Of a DNA stretch of 64,000 nucleotides, positions 49,501 through 60,961 are shown piece after piece. Origin of the DNA: Xestospongia bergquistia (taxonomy: Eukaryota; Porifera; Demospongiae; Haplosclerida; Petrosiidae); contig OZ014411.1 of assembly GCA_963965975.1 (NCBI GenBank), positions 2,899,001-2,963,000 on the forward strand. The letters run 5' to 3'. The notes under the pieces are model-generated. The model saw only the letters and a list, made by a program, of their open reading frames with translations. It made no database searches and had not been told where the DNA came from. Positions within the stretch are counted from its first letter, which is position 1; each line of letters opens with the position of its first letter. A program made the translations under genes and the position numbers.

Positions 49501-52500
49501 TAATGCCCAAAATAACTTTGTTGTAACATTGGCCATTATAGGACAATTGTGCTTAGTTTACTCTGGCTGTTTGCATAAGGTTTTCTTCATAGTAATTATT
49601 ATTTTACTTATTTTATAGGATACTATGTTAATGTATCAACGTTAACGTTGTCTACAATGGATTCAACGACAAAGAAATAAAAAATGCTGGTCTCTTGACT
49701 AAATGTAGGCATTTTTAACTCATTATTCAATTGGCAAGTATTACTTTCAAAGTCAGCTTTAGTACATTCTTTAACATGCAATGAAAATGTCTTGCTGTCA
49801 CAAATATAACAAATATGAACATATGAATATAGTTAGATTTAATAATACACACCTTTAACATCAGTATAATTAGCTTGTATGCAAGCAATCCGAGCAGCTG
49901 ATTTGCTAAAATGTTGAGCACATACTCTACCCCAAATTCCAAATGCACAAATTTCAAGTCGTCCTTCTCTAGCAACAGTACCATTTACAAGTCGCACATC
50001 TCCTTGATTACATTCTCCAGGTTCTAAATAATAAATGAAAAAGTTCATTATGATTGTAATATATTTCATATATTACATATTTTCAACCATCAGAAATCAC
50101 AGAACAATAGAGAAATTCATGTTACAAAAGTACAAATCATCTAGCATAGCACAAAAAGTGATTATTGTGATATTAACTAGAATATACATTTTATTCTGAA
50201 ATAAGATCATGGAATTTTGGACATTAGTCAATTGTGCAGATATTATGTGCACAAATATGTAAGATTATTCAAACAATAACTAACACACCTAGAGCAAGCA
50301 TAGTTGATGAAGTAGTGAATTGTTATTTTGAATAATAAAATTATTTTCTATTGCTATTTCTGAAGAAGACACTATTAACTGAACATTGTATAACAAATAT
50401 TGTTCCAATGTATTATCATCAATATTGGCTGAGCTATAGTCTCAAATTAATACTATGTACATGTAAGTTAGGAAAATAATAACAACATACCATAACATTT
50501 TAATCCCATTCGATGATATTGACATTGATAGTTCCCACACTGAGAATAGCCATAGTTATATAAACTGCAATATCTTATGTTGGTATAAGTGTGTGAACAG
50601 TATGGAATATACATATACAGATCAGATGTGCCAGTACCATATCGTCCATCAAGAATTATTTTTGAAACTAGTGAAATGACATTGTGTGTTATTAATTTTT
50701 AATAATTTGATGATAAAAATTTAGGACTATAATTTGTAATTTTATAACCTTAAACAATTATAATTTGCTGCAAAAAAGTTGAATAAACTTTTTACTGTTA
50801 TAGGAAATTGAGGTCTAAAGACTTAGTTGATGTTTTGGTAAAATAGCTAATTGACAATTAATTGGCTAGCTGGTAATTTATCATAATTTGTTATTTTACA
50901 TAAGTGTTATTTTCAAAGATCAAATAAATATAACATAAACATGACCATGTTCAATTGTGTTATAAAACTTTAACAATTTCATTAAGTATTAATTTATATT
51001 ATGTTAACTTACATGGAGTAGCTGTAAATCCAAGTTGGTTACAAAGTGTAGATGCAATTCGTTCATATGAACCATAGTTATAATAATAATAGTAACTTGT
51101 TTGACATATGGTCCTCCACTTTTTATTGTAACATATTTCAATTCGACCCTCAGAAGTAGAGCTTGACTTTTCATTAACCAGTCTCACTTCATACTGAACT
51201 GAACATGTGATGCTTGTGTCTATTATGTAAGAGCAATTAGGCAATCTGTGTTGTTTTTTTGTCATAACAGATATGAATTAGCAAATATGTACTTAAGAAA
51301 TTTAAATATTGTTAAGTAATTTAACTTGTTTTCTAGTATTTTCCCTTAGTAATAGCAATGTACAATATGGTCGGAAAGACCAACATGTAAATTGCATAAT
51401 ACTGTTGTTGACATGCATACCTGGTTTTGAGCAAACAAGGTTAACTGTATCCTTGTAAGGGTTACAATAATACGTAGAGTGTCGATAATAAGAGGAATAT
51501 TGATAACAGTTAGAAAGTGATGAAGACGAATATGAATAACAGCTGTATGGTCCAAATCCTATCTTTGTCCATGGTGCTGAATTAACAGAGTAAGTTGGTC
51601 CTACATAACAAAAATAGTTATGATCATTACATTGGATAGATATTTAAGAAATAATTTCAAGATGTATTACATTGGCTTCTAATTTCTATTCAAGTTGCTT
51701 TATTTTATACTCAAATTCTTCACTAATACTTAATTCATGTCTTTCTTAACAAGAACTGCAAACATTTTAGGTTAAACTTGTTAAATTTTGATACAAATTG
51801 CTGAATTTTTCAAACAAGTACAACCTTTGCTCAAGCAGTTGCTAAACAGTACATAAAATGATTTAGAAATAAAAATATGTGAAAGTGAGCATAATCATCT
51901 CATTATTATCAAATTCACTTACTAGTGTCATTATATCCAAGATCACTACAAGCAGCATGTGCACTATAACAATTCCAGTTATAGTCACATACAGCAGTCC
52001 ATTGTCCTGTTGAGTCACAGATCTGTAACATACCACTATTCCCACTTCTATTAGTAGCAGTATTGTATAGACGGATATCTTTGTAGTTACAGCCACCTAT
52101 CATCATACAAAGAGCAATATTTATTATGTAGGTACAAATTATGGAAGCAACAAATACTCATGTGCTCATGTATAAACAGTTACTATGTAGACATTTTGAA
52201 CAGGGTGCCAATATAATTAGATAGGCAAGTATTTTACTTCACAATTAGTAAATTTATGTAATGACTTAAATTCAGGATGGACATGTGCCAGCAGTTTATA
52301 TGAAAGCATTGTTTCAAACTTCTTTCGAGAAATTGAGTTTTTTCCTGTCACACACACACAGATATATGTTTATATTCAAACTAGAATGATGACTCACCAC
52401 TGTCAATATTGCATTGAAGACTAACAGTGTCTCGATTATTGTTACAATAGTAATGTTGATAATAATATGAATGCAAGTAGTAGCTGTTGTTAGTCAAACA

Positions 52501-52647
52501 AGAAAATAAACTACTAGACTGATTATTGCAGTAGTATGTACCCACAAAGCCAAGATGAGACCAATATCCACTGTCAAGATAAGCAATAGGATCTATATAA
52601 TAGAGAAGATAATATTTACAACAATTATTTTACTGATTATATTAGCA

Positions 52648-52690
<43 letters not shown>

Positions 52691-53543
52691 TAATGTCATG
52701 ACTTATGTACAGACATACACAAACATAACAATAAATATAATAGCAACATGCAACACAATGAATTAGAGTGAGAAGTGGGTGTGCTTCACATGTATCATAT
52801 ATTTGCATGAATATATGTGAAAAGATTTGGTTCTTAAAAATTGTGGTGAAGAGAGTGTTGGAAGAATTTGTAGGTATTTCTGACATTCAGTCAAGAGGTC
52901 TCCAATCTGCTTTGTCTATCTTATAAAACTTAATTACCATGTCTATCTTACTATATTATTAGTTTCAAACTTCTTGTTGTCTCCTCTTCACTTCTTTCTA
53001 CTCCTTTTATATTCTGCTATGTAACTGCTATGCTTGTTTAACCTTCTTCCTTTACCACATCATATTACACAATCCCATAAGTCACCAATAATGAGTAATT
53101 TGCATTGCAATTCATAATTGTGAACAACTAACAAGTTTAATGTGAATTGATGGACAGTTGATAGATATTTAACAAAGGTTTCTATCAGAGATTTAGTTGC
53201 TTAATATCTTTAACTTATACAACTCTGTCTGTAATTTAAATTTATCTGTTAATGTCAGCAGTGTTATCTAAATTTATGGTTTTTATGAAAGTAGTAACTG
53301 TTGCTAGTCAAACAATTAAATAAACTACTAGACTGATTATTGCAGTAGCATGTACCCACAAAGCCAAGAGTAGACCAATATCCACTATCAAGATAAGCAA
53401 TGGGATCTATATAATAGACAAAATGATTGACAGTATTAATACACCACATAAGCTGATAATATTTTCATCAATTATTTTACTGATTTTATCATCAAAATTA
53501 TAAATGTAACATGCTAATAAATATATATATATATATGTATATA

Positions 53544-53590
<47 letters not shown>

Positions 53591-55103
53591 CACAAAAATA
53601 TACTAGTAAAATGCAATTAATGAGTTGGTGAGCCTGAGTGAGAAGTGGGTGTGCTTCACATACATGGCATGAATACATGTGTCAAGGATTTGTTTTTTTT
53701 TAAATGTTATGGGAATAGAGTGTTGGAAACATTCAACGGTTTTCTGATATTCATTCAAGAGAGTTTTGGAGCAATTATACATGGGATTGTTTCTAAATTT
53801 TCAGAATGTTTCTAAGTTGTCTGATATTTTCTAAGTTAGCACAAATTTCCATTATCTTGTCTATGCTTCTGCCATTGCTGGCCATCTCCAATCTGCATTG
53901 TCTATCTTCTAAACATAATTATCATGTCAGCCTTATTACTTTCAAACTTTCTGTTTTTCCCTTTCATTTCTTTCCACTTTTTTCTATTCTGTTACATAAC
54001 TCCCTTGTTTGTTCAATCTTCTCCATAACTCATTTATGACATCACATTGCACAATGCCATAAGTCAGTAATTTGTATATATTACAATTCATAACTATGAC
54101 CAACTGACAAATTTTAATATGAATTGGTGAAGAATTGATAGTCATCTACAAATGCATCTATCATTGCCTTAGTTGATTAATACCTTTAACTTGTACAACT
54201 TGGTTATTTATATTTATCTATTAATGTCAGTAGTGCTATCTAAATTTATGGAATTTATAATACCTTATGAGGTATATGTCTTTATTTAGATATAGAAATT
54301 GATAAAATTGACGTGGAAACAACATTCTCATTTTACTCATTTATCTATCTATCTATCTTCTACAGAAATTATTATAGTAATAAATTGTGTAAGTGTTTAT
54401 ATATCTTTAGTAGCAAGTTATAAATAAACCAACTTATGCAACTCAACAACAAAAATTTTGAGGTATTTTGTAAACAGTAACGAGGATTTCTTAATACAAT
54501 GCTGAGTGTAGCGAATAGTACTGCCATTTTTACTACATGATCATGAATTTCTAGTTCTCAGTGGTAACATCACTGAAGTTCAGCTGAGACAAAGATCTAT
54601 ACTTTAGTGCTTTTAATTTCATATTGACAATATTGAATCACAATCTTTAAACTAATTCACTGATTATTAATACTTTTTTAGTCTTACTTGGATTACTGTA
54701 TCCCAGTGCTTTGCAAGCTACAATAGAATGACCTCTTGACCAACGATAGTCACATACAGCTACCCATTGACCACCAGAACAGATTTGTAACATACCATCA
54801 CCTTTAACTGTAGATGAGCCATTGTAGAGACGGACATCATTTCCACTACAGGCAACTAAGAAAGATAAACATAAGTAACAAAAATTTATTCTTGGCTATC
54901 TAAGTCAGTATATATAGTTTAAGGAATACATCAAAGAGGACGATTTGTTATGATAGCGTATGTTATTCTCACGAAGTTAAGTAGAGTTTACGAGAGACAC
55001 TAGAGCTATGAACTTTCCACATATATGGTAGGTAAATGTGCAAGTACATACCTGCACTACGAAGACCAACTAGTAAGAGGGCTAGGTAGAGAAGTCGAGC
55101 CAT
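46514..55103 (-). CDS. SRCR receptor gene B: five SRCR domains, long stalk, transmembrane
   Basis: Thirteen exons, minus strand: 55052-55103, 54688-54855, 52398-52592, 51923-52096, 51421-51600, 51013-51219, 50491-50667, 49853-50023, 49184-49351, 48419-48580, 47477-47647, 46828-47251 and 46514-46712. The sum is 2448 nt (815 aa) with consistent phases. Same plan as gene A: signal peptide MARLLYLALLLVGLRSA, five two-exon SRCR domains, stalk, membrane segment (GVLISSLLVLAIAVCILALG) and acidic tail ending SSEDENLLKM. Exons 1-2 are nearly identical to those of gene A, whereas exons 3-11 are clearly more diverged. The stalk exon is 424 nt against 163 in gene A and encodes about four to five repeats built on SSQPQ. 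Intron 2 holds a truncated extra copy of exon 3, and intron 9 holds a MITE. Cell-surface scavenger-type receptor; ligand unknown. Confidence 0.92.
46870..47230 (-). repeat. Coding minisatellite in the stalk of gene B
   Basis: About 72-nt units encode a Ser/Gln/Pro-rich repeat with core S(S/T)QPQ-x-x-V and trailing Ser/Ile/Lys residues. The same array is in gene C (59450-59810), and a decayed one in the left pseudogene (23170-23540). Such stalks are commonly O-glycosylated spacers. The unit number differs between genes. Confidence 0.7.
47370..47425 (-). pseudogene. Fragment of an additional SRCR half-exon
   Basis: Between the stalk exon and exon 11 of gene B, about 55 bp match the 3' end of the gene C exon at 59954-60130 (the EVAGVDCNG-coding end and its donor) and then break off. 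It is a leftover showing that gene B's 3' end descended from a gene-C-like exon that was replaced. Confidence 0.6.
48157..48389. mobile_element. MITE family 1, intact palindromic element with TA target duplication
   Basis: A 233-bp element in intron 9 of gene B. Its ends CACTGTAAAAAT...ATTTTTACAGTG form about 49-bp inverted repeats with only one clear mismatch. It is flanked by TA at 48155-48156 and 48390-48391. The same intron in gene A (around 33150-33160) reads straight through with a single TA, which is an empty site. TA duplication suggests mobilisation by a Tc1/mariner-type transposase (inference). No coding capacity. Confidence 0.92.
53287..53406 (-). pseudogene. Truncated duplicate of exon 3 in intron 2 of gene B
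   Basis: Starts with a normal acceptor and PIAYLDSGYW, follows exon 3 for about 38 codons (to NCLTSNSYY) and then runs into intron sequence without a donor, so it cannot serve as an internal exon. The surrounding DNA (about 52.6-53.27 and 53.5-54.27 kb) is a diverged direct repeat, so exon 3 and the neighbouring intron were duplicated in tandem. Confidence 0.75.
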
Positions 55104-55173
55104 GTCTACCGATTCAGAACTCTTTGTATATCTTAATTAACAATTAAAAATATCTTCCTGCTTTTGTTCTTCG

Positions 55174-55182
55174 CTTATATCC
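55174..55182 (-). promoter_or_regulatory. TATA-like box of SRCR gene B
   Basis: GGATATAAG on the minus strand, 71 nt upstream of the start codon; identical core and position to gene A. Confidence 0.45.
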
Positions 55183-55189
55183 CCAGAAA

Positions 55190-57330
55190 ACAAAAGCAAT
55201 TGAGACAATGAGATAAACCTATGATACAATTTCTTTCATATTATATATACAATAACTGATAACTTGACTACCATTATGTCTGTTAAATGAAAGTTTACCT
55301 AAAACATTGATAATGAAAGTATTGTCCCAAAACACACATATACAATGCATATTATACATGACCAATTCCTTTCAAAACATCTCAAAAACGTGTAGGTATT
55401 GTGTACATAACTATGCTTAAAAACAATAGAAAACTTGAATGCCAAATTTAGTAAGTATTCTTTTAAAAATTGCTTACATCCAAGCAAGTGTTTTAAATAG
55501 TTTGATAGAAATAGCTTTTTTTGGAAATCAGGCTACATATATATGTGTATACATAATATAATAATTAATGTGACCTGATTTACAACAAGGGACCACTTCT
55601 GCCAAAACATTTGTGACCTTATTTGTTCACTGTTAAAACTAATCAATAAACAGTTTGCATATATATAGAATAGTTATCCATATATAGCAACATTTTTTTT
55701 GATATATTTTAACATTGGTTTGTTCACAAATCAGGTCATAAATCTTTTGACAAAAGTGGTCCCGTTTTGCAAATCAGCTATATATATATGCACTTTAGGA
55801 ATTTAATACTATAGCATAGATTTGTGTAACATGAAACATAGGCACCTAAATGTACTAATTTCACATTAAAGTACATGTCCATTGCCAACACTCTTGACAT
55901 ATTCTTCTTTAAAATAAAATTATGGCTGGTGATAATCAATCTGAAACCAGAGTGCATGATTATTGTGTAGTGTGATGTGATTACCTTGTGTTTGATCTGA
56001 TTGTGATTGGTGAAAATATTTCGCATGCAGTTTCTATATACATACAGTGGCTATGTATACAACCATCACTTTCATAGAATGTTGACTTACTTATTGTCTA
56101 AATTGAAACTAATATTAGATAGCTTGAATGTAAATAATCATAAACGTCCTTTTAAATTGAATAGTATGCATGCAAGTTTTGTATATAAAAGTTTTAAAGA
56201 GGATGCCACTTGAAAATCAGATCATCTAAAAAGTTATGATAATGCCGCTTGAGTGAATCATCCTTAAATCTTAAATTCATAATTTCCCCTTCAAAGGTTA
56301 TTAAATATCAAAGTTATATTATATAATAAATTCTTCATTTGTATATTTATCGAGCAGTAGTACTAATGACACGGTCTTTATAGTAGTTTTCTATTCTTAT
56401 TATTTGTTCTATCGGTTAAAATCCCAAACTTATAACTTGACTGACATTGTGTCTGTCGTACCTTAAATTAATATTGATACGGAAAGTGTTATCCCAAAAC
56501 ACAAACACAAACATATATATAATGTATACTATACATGCATACATACATACATATTACATACACACATATATACATGTATAGTCCATTAACAGAATACGGT
56601 ACTTTAATAGGAATTTAACACTATAGCCTATAGACACTAAACATTAAACATAGAAACCTCAATGTATTAATTTCACATTAAAGTACAATGACATTATCAG
56701 CACTCTTGTCATGCATTTTCTTCTTTAATAATAAATGATATGAGAGATGTTTTATTTTTCGAAAATATGAATTTTCTCTCTCTCTCTCTCTCTCTCTTTC
56801 TCCCTCTCTACATATATATATATATAGTTGCTATGTACTTTTTATGTTATTTTTCATTTTAGCCAGGCTATGATAATACTAGGAACAAGCCCAATATGTG
56901 AATGGATAAGAAATAAATGCAATTCATTTAATAACAGTAAGGATTTCTTTCATGAAGTAAATACTTCTATGCAGTTTAATGACTGTCACGAGCAGCAATA
57001 CCAATAGTCCAGTATCAAGATGCATAGACATTATATGAGGCAATCTGCATATTTTTTATTATTATTTATTTAAAAGGAATGATTCTTAACTAAACCACTG
57101 TTACCAAGGAAATATGCTAGTGATCCTGACTATTAAGTATTGGCAAACACAAACATAAAAAGTCCCTTTGTGCTAATCGACCTAAGTTAATAGATATAAT
57201 TATAGCAAATTATATGTAAACTGCTTATCCTTATATATTATACTATATATAAAATGTCCATTAGAACTAGTTGAATTGCGTATGTTAAACTTTTATTTTT
57301 AATTTAATTAAAACTTTTTAATGAAAACAT
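55190..57330. other. SRCR intergenic region upstream of gene B
   Basis: Near-copy of 38,700-40,990. No gene. It includes a MITE family 2 element (55573-55778) and a shortened CT/AT microsatellite (about 56775-56826). Confidence 0.7.
55573..55778. mobile_element. MITE family 2, palindromic element upstream of gene B
   Basis: Orthologous by position to the element at 39118-39324 and nearly identical to it. It starts ACCTGATTT and ends near AAATCAG. Confidence 0.75.
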
Positions 57331-57371
57331 TACTGCATGTAGTACAGTAAAAGACAACCATAATGTCTTTA

Positions 57372-57907
57372 ACATGACAATCCACTCCAGTAACTTCAGT
57401 GTTATATCTACTACCAGCATCAAATTCCAAAGTATGATGTGCATAATCAGTCAGCCTTTTCTCATCACCATAATGAAAAGAACTCTTGATTTTTGCATAA
57501 GTCAAATTAAAGATTGCTTCTCCTGTCATAATAAAAAAAGAACATTTCTAGAGTTATTTCTATGGCCATTTCAATCTTTCAGTTTGTCATTCTACTTCAA
57601 CTCCTAAATTATTTTCATAAAATGGAAAGATAAATCATGCTATATAGTAACTGAAAAATTAACTCTCTGCAGGGGTAAGATTTAATCTGCAAATATTAAA
57701 CAATTTTGTAGATTGTAGGCACTCAATTTAATTGTCACTTTTGAAAATGCTACAACTAATTAAGGCATATTAATAATTATGCCTCTTTCACATGTTTCTA
57801 ATATACCGCAGCTTTAAATGTCAGATAATGTTGTAGTTATTATTAAGTAGTCTACTTACCACTATTGTTAATCCTCTCAATTCTCTACAAACAACTATAG
57901 CATCACT
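57372..57907 (-). pseudogene. Dead SRCR half-domain exons, second copy
   Basis: Near-identical to 41029-41566: a decayed exon 11 (57372-57526, cysteines and donor lost) and the end of exon 10 (57854-57907). It carries the same lesions as the first copy, so it was already dead when duplicated. Confidence 0.8.
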
Positions 57908-58213
57908 TTATAAATAATTATTATCAAAAGAACCAAAATGACATGCATCAAAATTAACTCTGTAGCAACCAAAGTTATGATTAACAATCAATGTGTAAAG
58001 TCAAACCAAATGGACCTTAGTGTAATGAAATCATTACGAAATTAATATAATTTATTTACTCAATATAACCTTTTAAAAAAGTTAGTACTGCATGACAAGT
58101 AATATAACTATTGCATCAGAACTATGCACAAAATATTATTGTAAAAATTAGATGAACATATTTTAAACTTACCTGCAAGGTATTATAATGTTTTTCTTTT
58201 AGGAGCCTTATCT

Positions 58214-58315
58214 TAGTTTACTTTATTTAGATGGTTTAAAACATGCATAGTGCAAATAATATAATAATGATCTCCAAACAAAATTGCCAGTTAACACTAC
58301 TGATACTCCACTAGA
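58214..58315 (+). pseudogene. Relic of the last SAMHD1-like exon, copy 2
   Basis: Essentially identical to the relic at 41871-41975 and therefore duplicated with it. It sits upstream (on the map, left) of gene C's tail exon, as the real exon does before the left SRCR pseudogene. Confidence 0.8.
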
Positions 58316-59095
58316 TTTTACTGGTGTTTCCATTGCAAAAAAATCACTAAAAGTATAAATTAGTGTCACTGTTCTTTAATTTTCTTTCTTTTGCACCAGA
58401 ATTTAATATCAAATATTGCGAAGAGATACATTTATAACTAATAATAACATAGTTAAATTTAGAATCTCTCCAGCATGTTTGTTAGTGAACTTGAATCCTT
58501 CAGGTAATATGATATGTTCAGGTAATATGATATGTTAAATATATATATATTCTATGTTCCTATATCTATTACTTGAACATATGGTTCACAAAATGTGTGA
58601 ACAAAATCACTTGCATGATTATATAAGTACTGGTATATCAGTACATTATAACCAATAAAATACATGTGCAACCTAGTTGTATTAATTTATTCTCATAATT
58701 TCCCAATGCAAATTATCACCTAATGATTACTATGCTTCACTGCTGGATAAACGTATTAAATAAGTTTAACATATGTTGGAACACTTTTTAAAAAATTGTT
58801 TTATTATTTTATTTATGTTATTATTGTTTTATTTGTTGTAAAATTATTATTTTAAAAATTTTATTTTAATTTGTTAGTAATAATATTACTTCAGTACACA
58901 TTAATTTTAGCACGCTTTATAATTATTTTTTTGAAGTTCTCACTCTGTATAGGCCACATTAAAAATAAACTAGAGCTTACAAAACTATAATAAAAAGAAC
59001 GAGTACAAAAACTTGAGGACACCTTAATTCATGTAGCAACTAAGGCTACTAAAATAAAAATAAAAATGTTATGATGAAAATTTGACTCAATCAGT

Positions 59096-60382
59096 TTACA
59101 TCTTCAACAAATTTTCATCTTCGCTTGATAATGGTGGAGACTCCCTGTTGTCTTCTTCGTCATCCTCAAAATTAAGCTTACTGTCTTCATATTGATCACC
59201 CCTCTGAAGAGTACTCATTTGCTGTTCATCATGATGATGTCCTTTTTTGAAAAGTCGTTGTATACGAGCAATACCACAAATCATCAGAACGATTCTGTGT
59301 GAAAGTCAGATAATTAATATTTCTATAATATTTCAAATATATATAACTCTTCTATATTTAAAAGTTGCATGTACTTTGGTAATAACATACATCCTCTTTA
59401 CCAACTTACCCTAATGCTAAAATACAAACTGCAATAGCCAACACAAGCAAACTACTTATAAATACTCCTTTGTTGTTATCATTTTGGCTTAGTGGTTTTA
59501 AAGACGGTTTTGGTATTATAGATGATGACATTTGATATGCTGAAGACACTCTTACATAATGTTGTGGTTGTGTTGATAATTTTGGTGATGAAATTGATTG
59601 GATTTTAGATGACGAAGACATTTTTATATGGTTCTGTGGTTGTGAAGATGATTTAAGTATTAAAGTTGATTGTATTTTAGAAGACTTTTCAACATAGTGT
59701 TGTGGTTGTGATGAATATCCTTGTATTGAGATTGATGGAATTGGTAATACGGAAGATGTTTTCACATTGTTTTGTGGTTGTGAAGATGATTTTGGTAACG
59801 AAGTTGATGTGATTTGAGATGATGAAGATATTACTATAATATAAAAGAAATAAAATTTTATAAAGTATTCTTTATATCAAAGAACATTGAATTTCACTTA
59901 AAAGTTAGCCATAAACTATCGGACAATACACTGTTATATAATATTTTTATTACCATTACAATCTACTCCAGCAACTGCAGTCTTGTTCATGTATGTAGCA
60001 CCAACATCAAACTCCAAGGTATGATGAAGACAATCACTCAGTTTTTCCTCATTACCATAACAGTTGACATTACTATAACGAACTGAACGTTTAGGCTTAC
60101 CAAAAGAGGAATTAAACACAGCTTCTACAGCTGAAGGAAATATTAAACATTACTTTTATGATGATTGCAGCTATATTATAAATACATCTTTACATTTTAT
60201 CTTGTCTTTAATTAACTTACTACTAGGATTATATCCTACAAGTTGTCTACATACAACTCTAGCATCTCTATTATCCCAACCATGTTGTGACACTAGACAC
60301 CAAGAATGGTCAAGGCATATCTCTACAGTTCCTTGGAATTTGTTTCTGCCACCAACAAGACGTACATCTCCATCAGAACAAT
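59096..60382 (-). CDS. SRCR gene C, partial: last SRCR domain, stalk, membrane and tail
   Basis: Four intact, phase-compatible exons on the minus strand: 60221-60382 (SRCR first half, DCSDGDVRLVGG to LVGYNPS), 59954-60130 (SRCR second half, NCYGNEEKLSDC, AVAGVDCNG), 59410-59833 (repeat-rich stalk plus membrane segment, GVFISSLLVLAIAVCILALG) and 59096-59294 (acidic tail ending SSEDENLLKM). The stalk and tail are nearly identical to gene B, whereas the SRCR domain is distinct. No signal peptide or further SRCR exons are found before the Gypsy fossil begins near 60.96 kb. The gene may therefore be truncated, or its 5' exons may lie beyond that insertion. Treat as partial, possibly a pseudogene. 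Confidence 0.75.
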
Positions 60383-60384
60383 CT

Positions 60385-60955
60385 ATGAAAATAAATTAGC
60401 AAAATACAGTTTTGAAAGCTTTTATGTTGATGTTATATAGAATAAAATAAAGCTAGAAGACAATATGTAATTTTTTACATCTTAAACTACCTGCATGTAG
60501 AGTCAACATAACATTTTGCTTTTGCTTTGTACAAAGTTTATAATTACTTAATGTCAATTTCATCATTGCATTAGGCTACAAGGCAGCTATAATTAGCAAG
60601 AAGAATTAACAGTTACACAGTCTTATAGGATATTTTGAAAGAGGGATAATTGATTGCCATGTGATTGTGATATTATTTCTAATTTTAATTCAATCATGAA
60701 ACTTCATTTCAAATTAAAATTACCATTCTCTTGTTATACAAAAAAGAATGTTATATAAATTAAATAGAAAAGTAACAGAAAATGGTAAAATTATTACAAT
60801 GCATAAGGTGTCAACTTACTACATGCAGATTGTAATGTATGACATTTAATTTAGCACTGTGGTTTTCCTGTATGTTAATTTACTTTTAATGTGCTGTATA
60901 AATATTGATTTTTGTATAATTTTGATTAGTGTGTATAACTAAAAAGGAACGAGAC
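60385..60955. other. Region between gene C and the right-hand Gypsy fossil
   Basis: AT-rich, no supported exon. The 5' LTR of the neighbouring element should end just before 60962 and may occupy part of this stretch, but without its partner LTR I cannot fix its start. Confidence 0.4.
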
Positions 60956-60961
60956 ATAACA

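Noticed and set aside
53287-53406. Additional functional SRCR exon in gene B
   Set aside because: It has no splice donor and stops matching exon 3 part way; joining it would break the domain.
60480-60500. Possible signal-peptide exon for gene C (short frame ending in a GT donor)
   Set aside because: It has no similarity to the signal exons of A or B and is too short and weakly hydrophobic to support.
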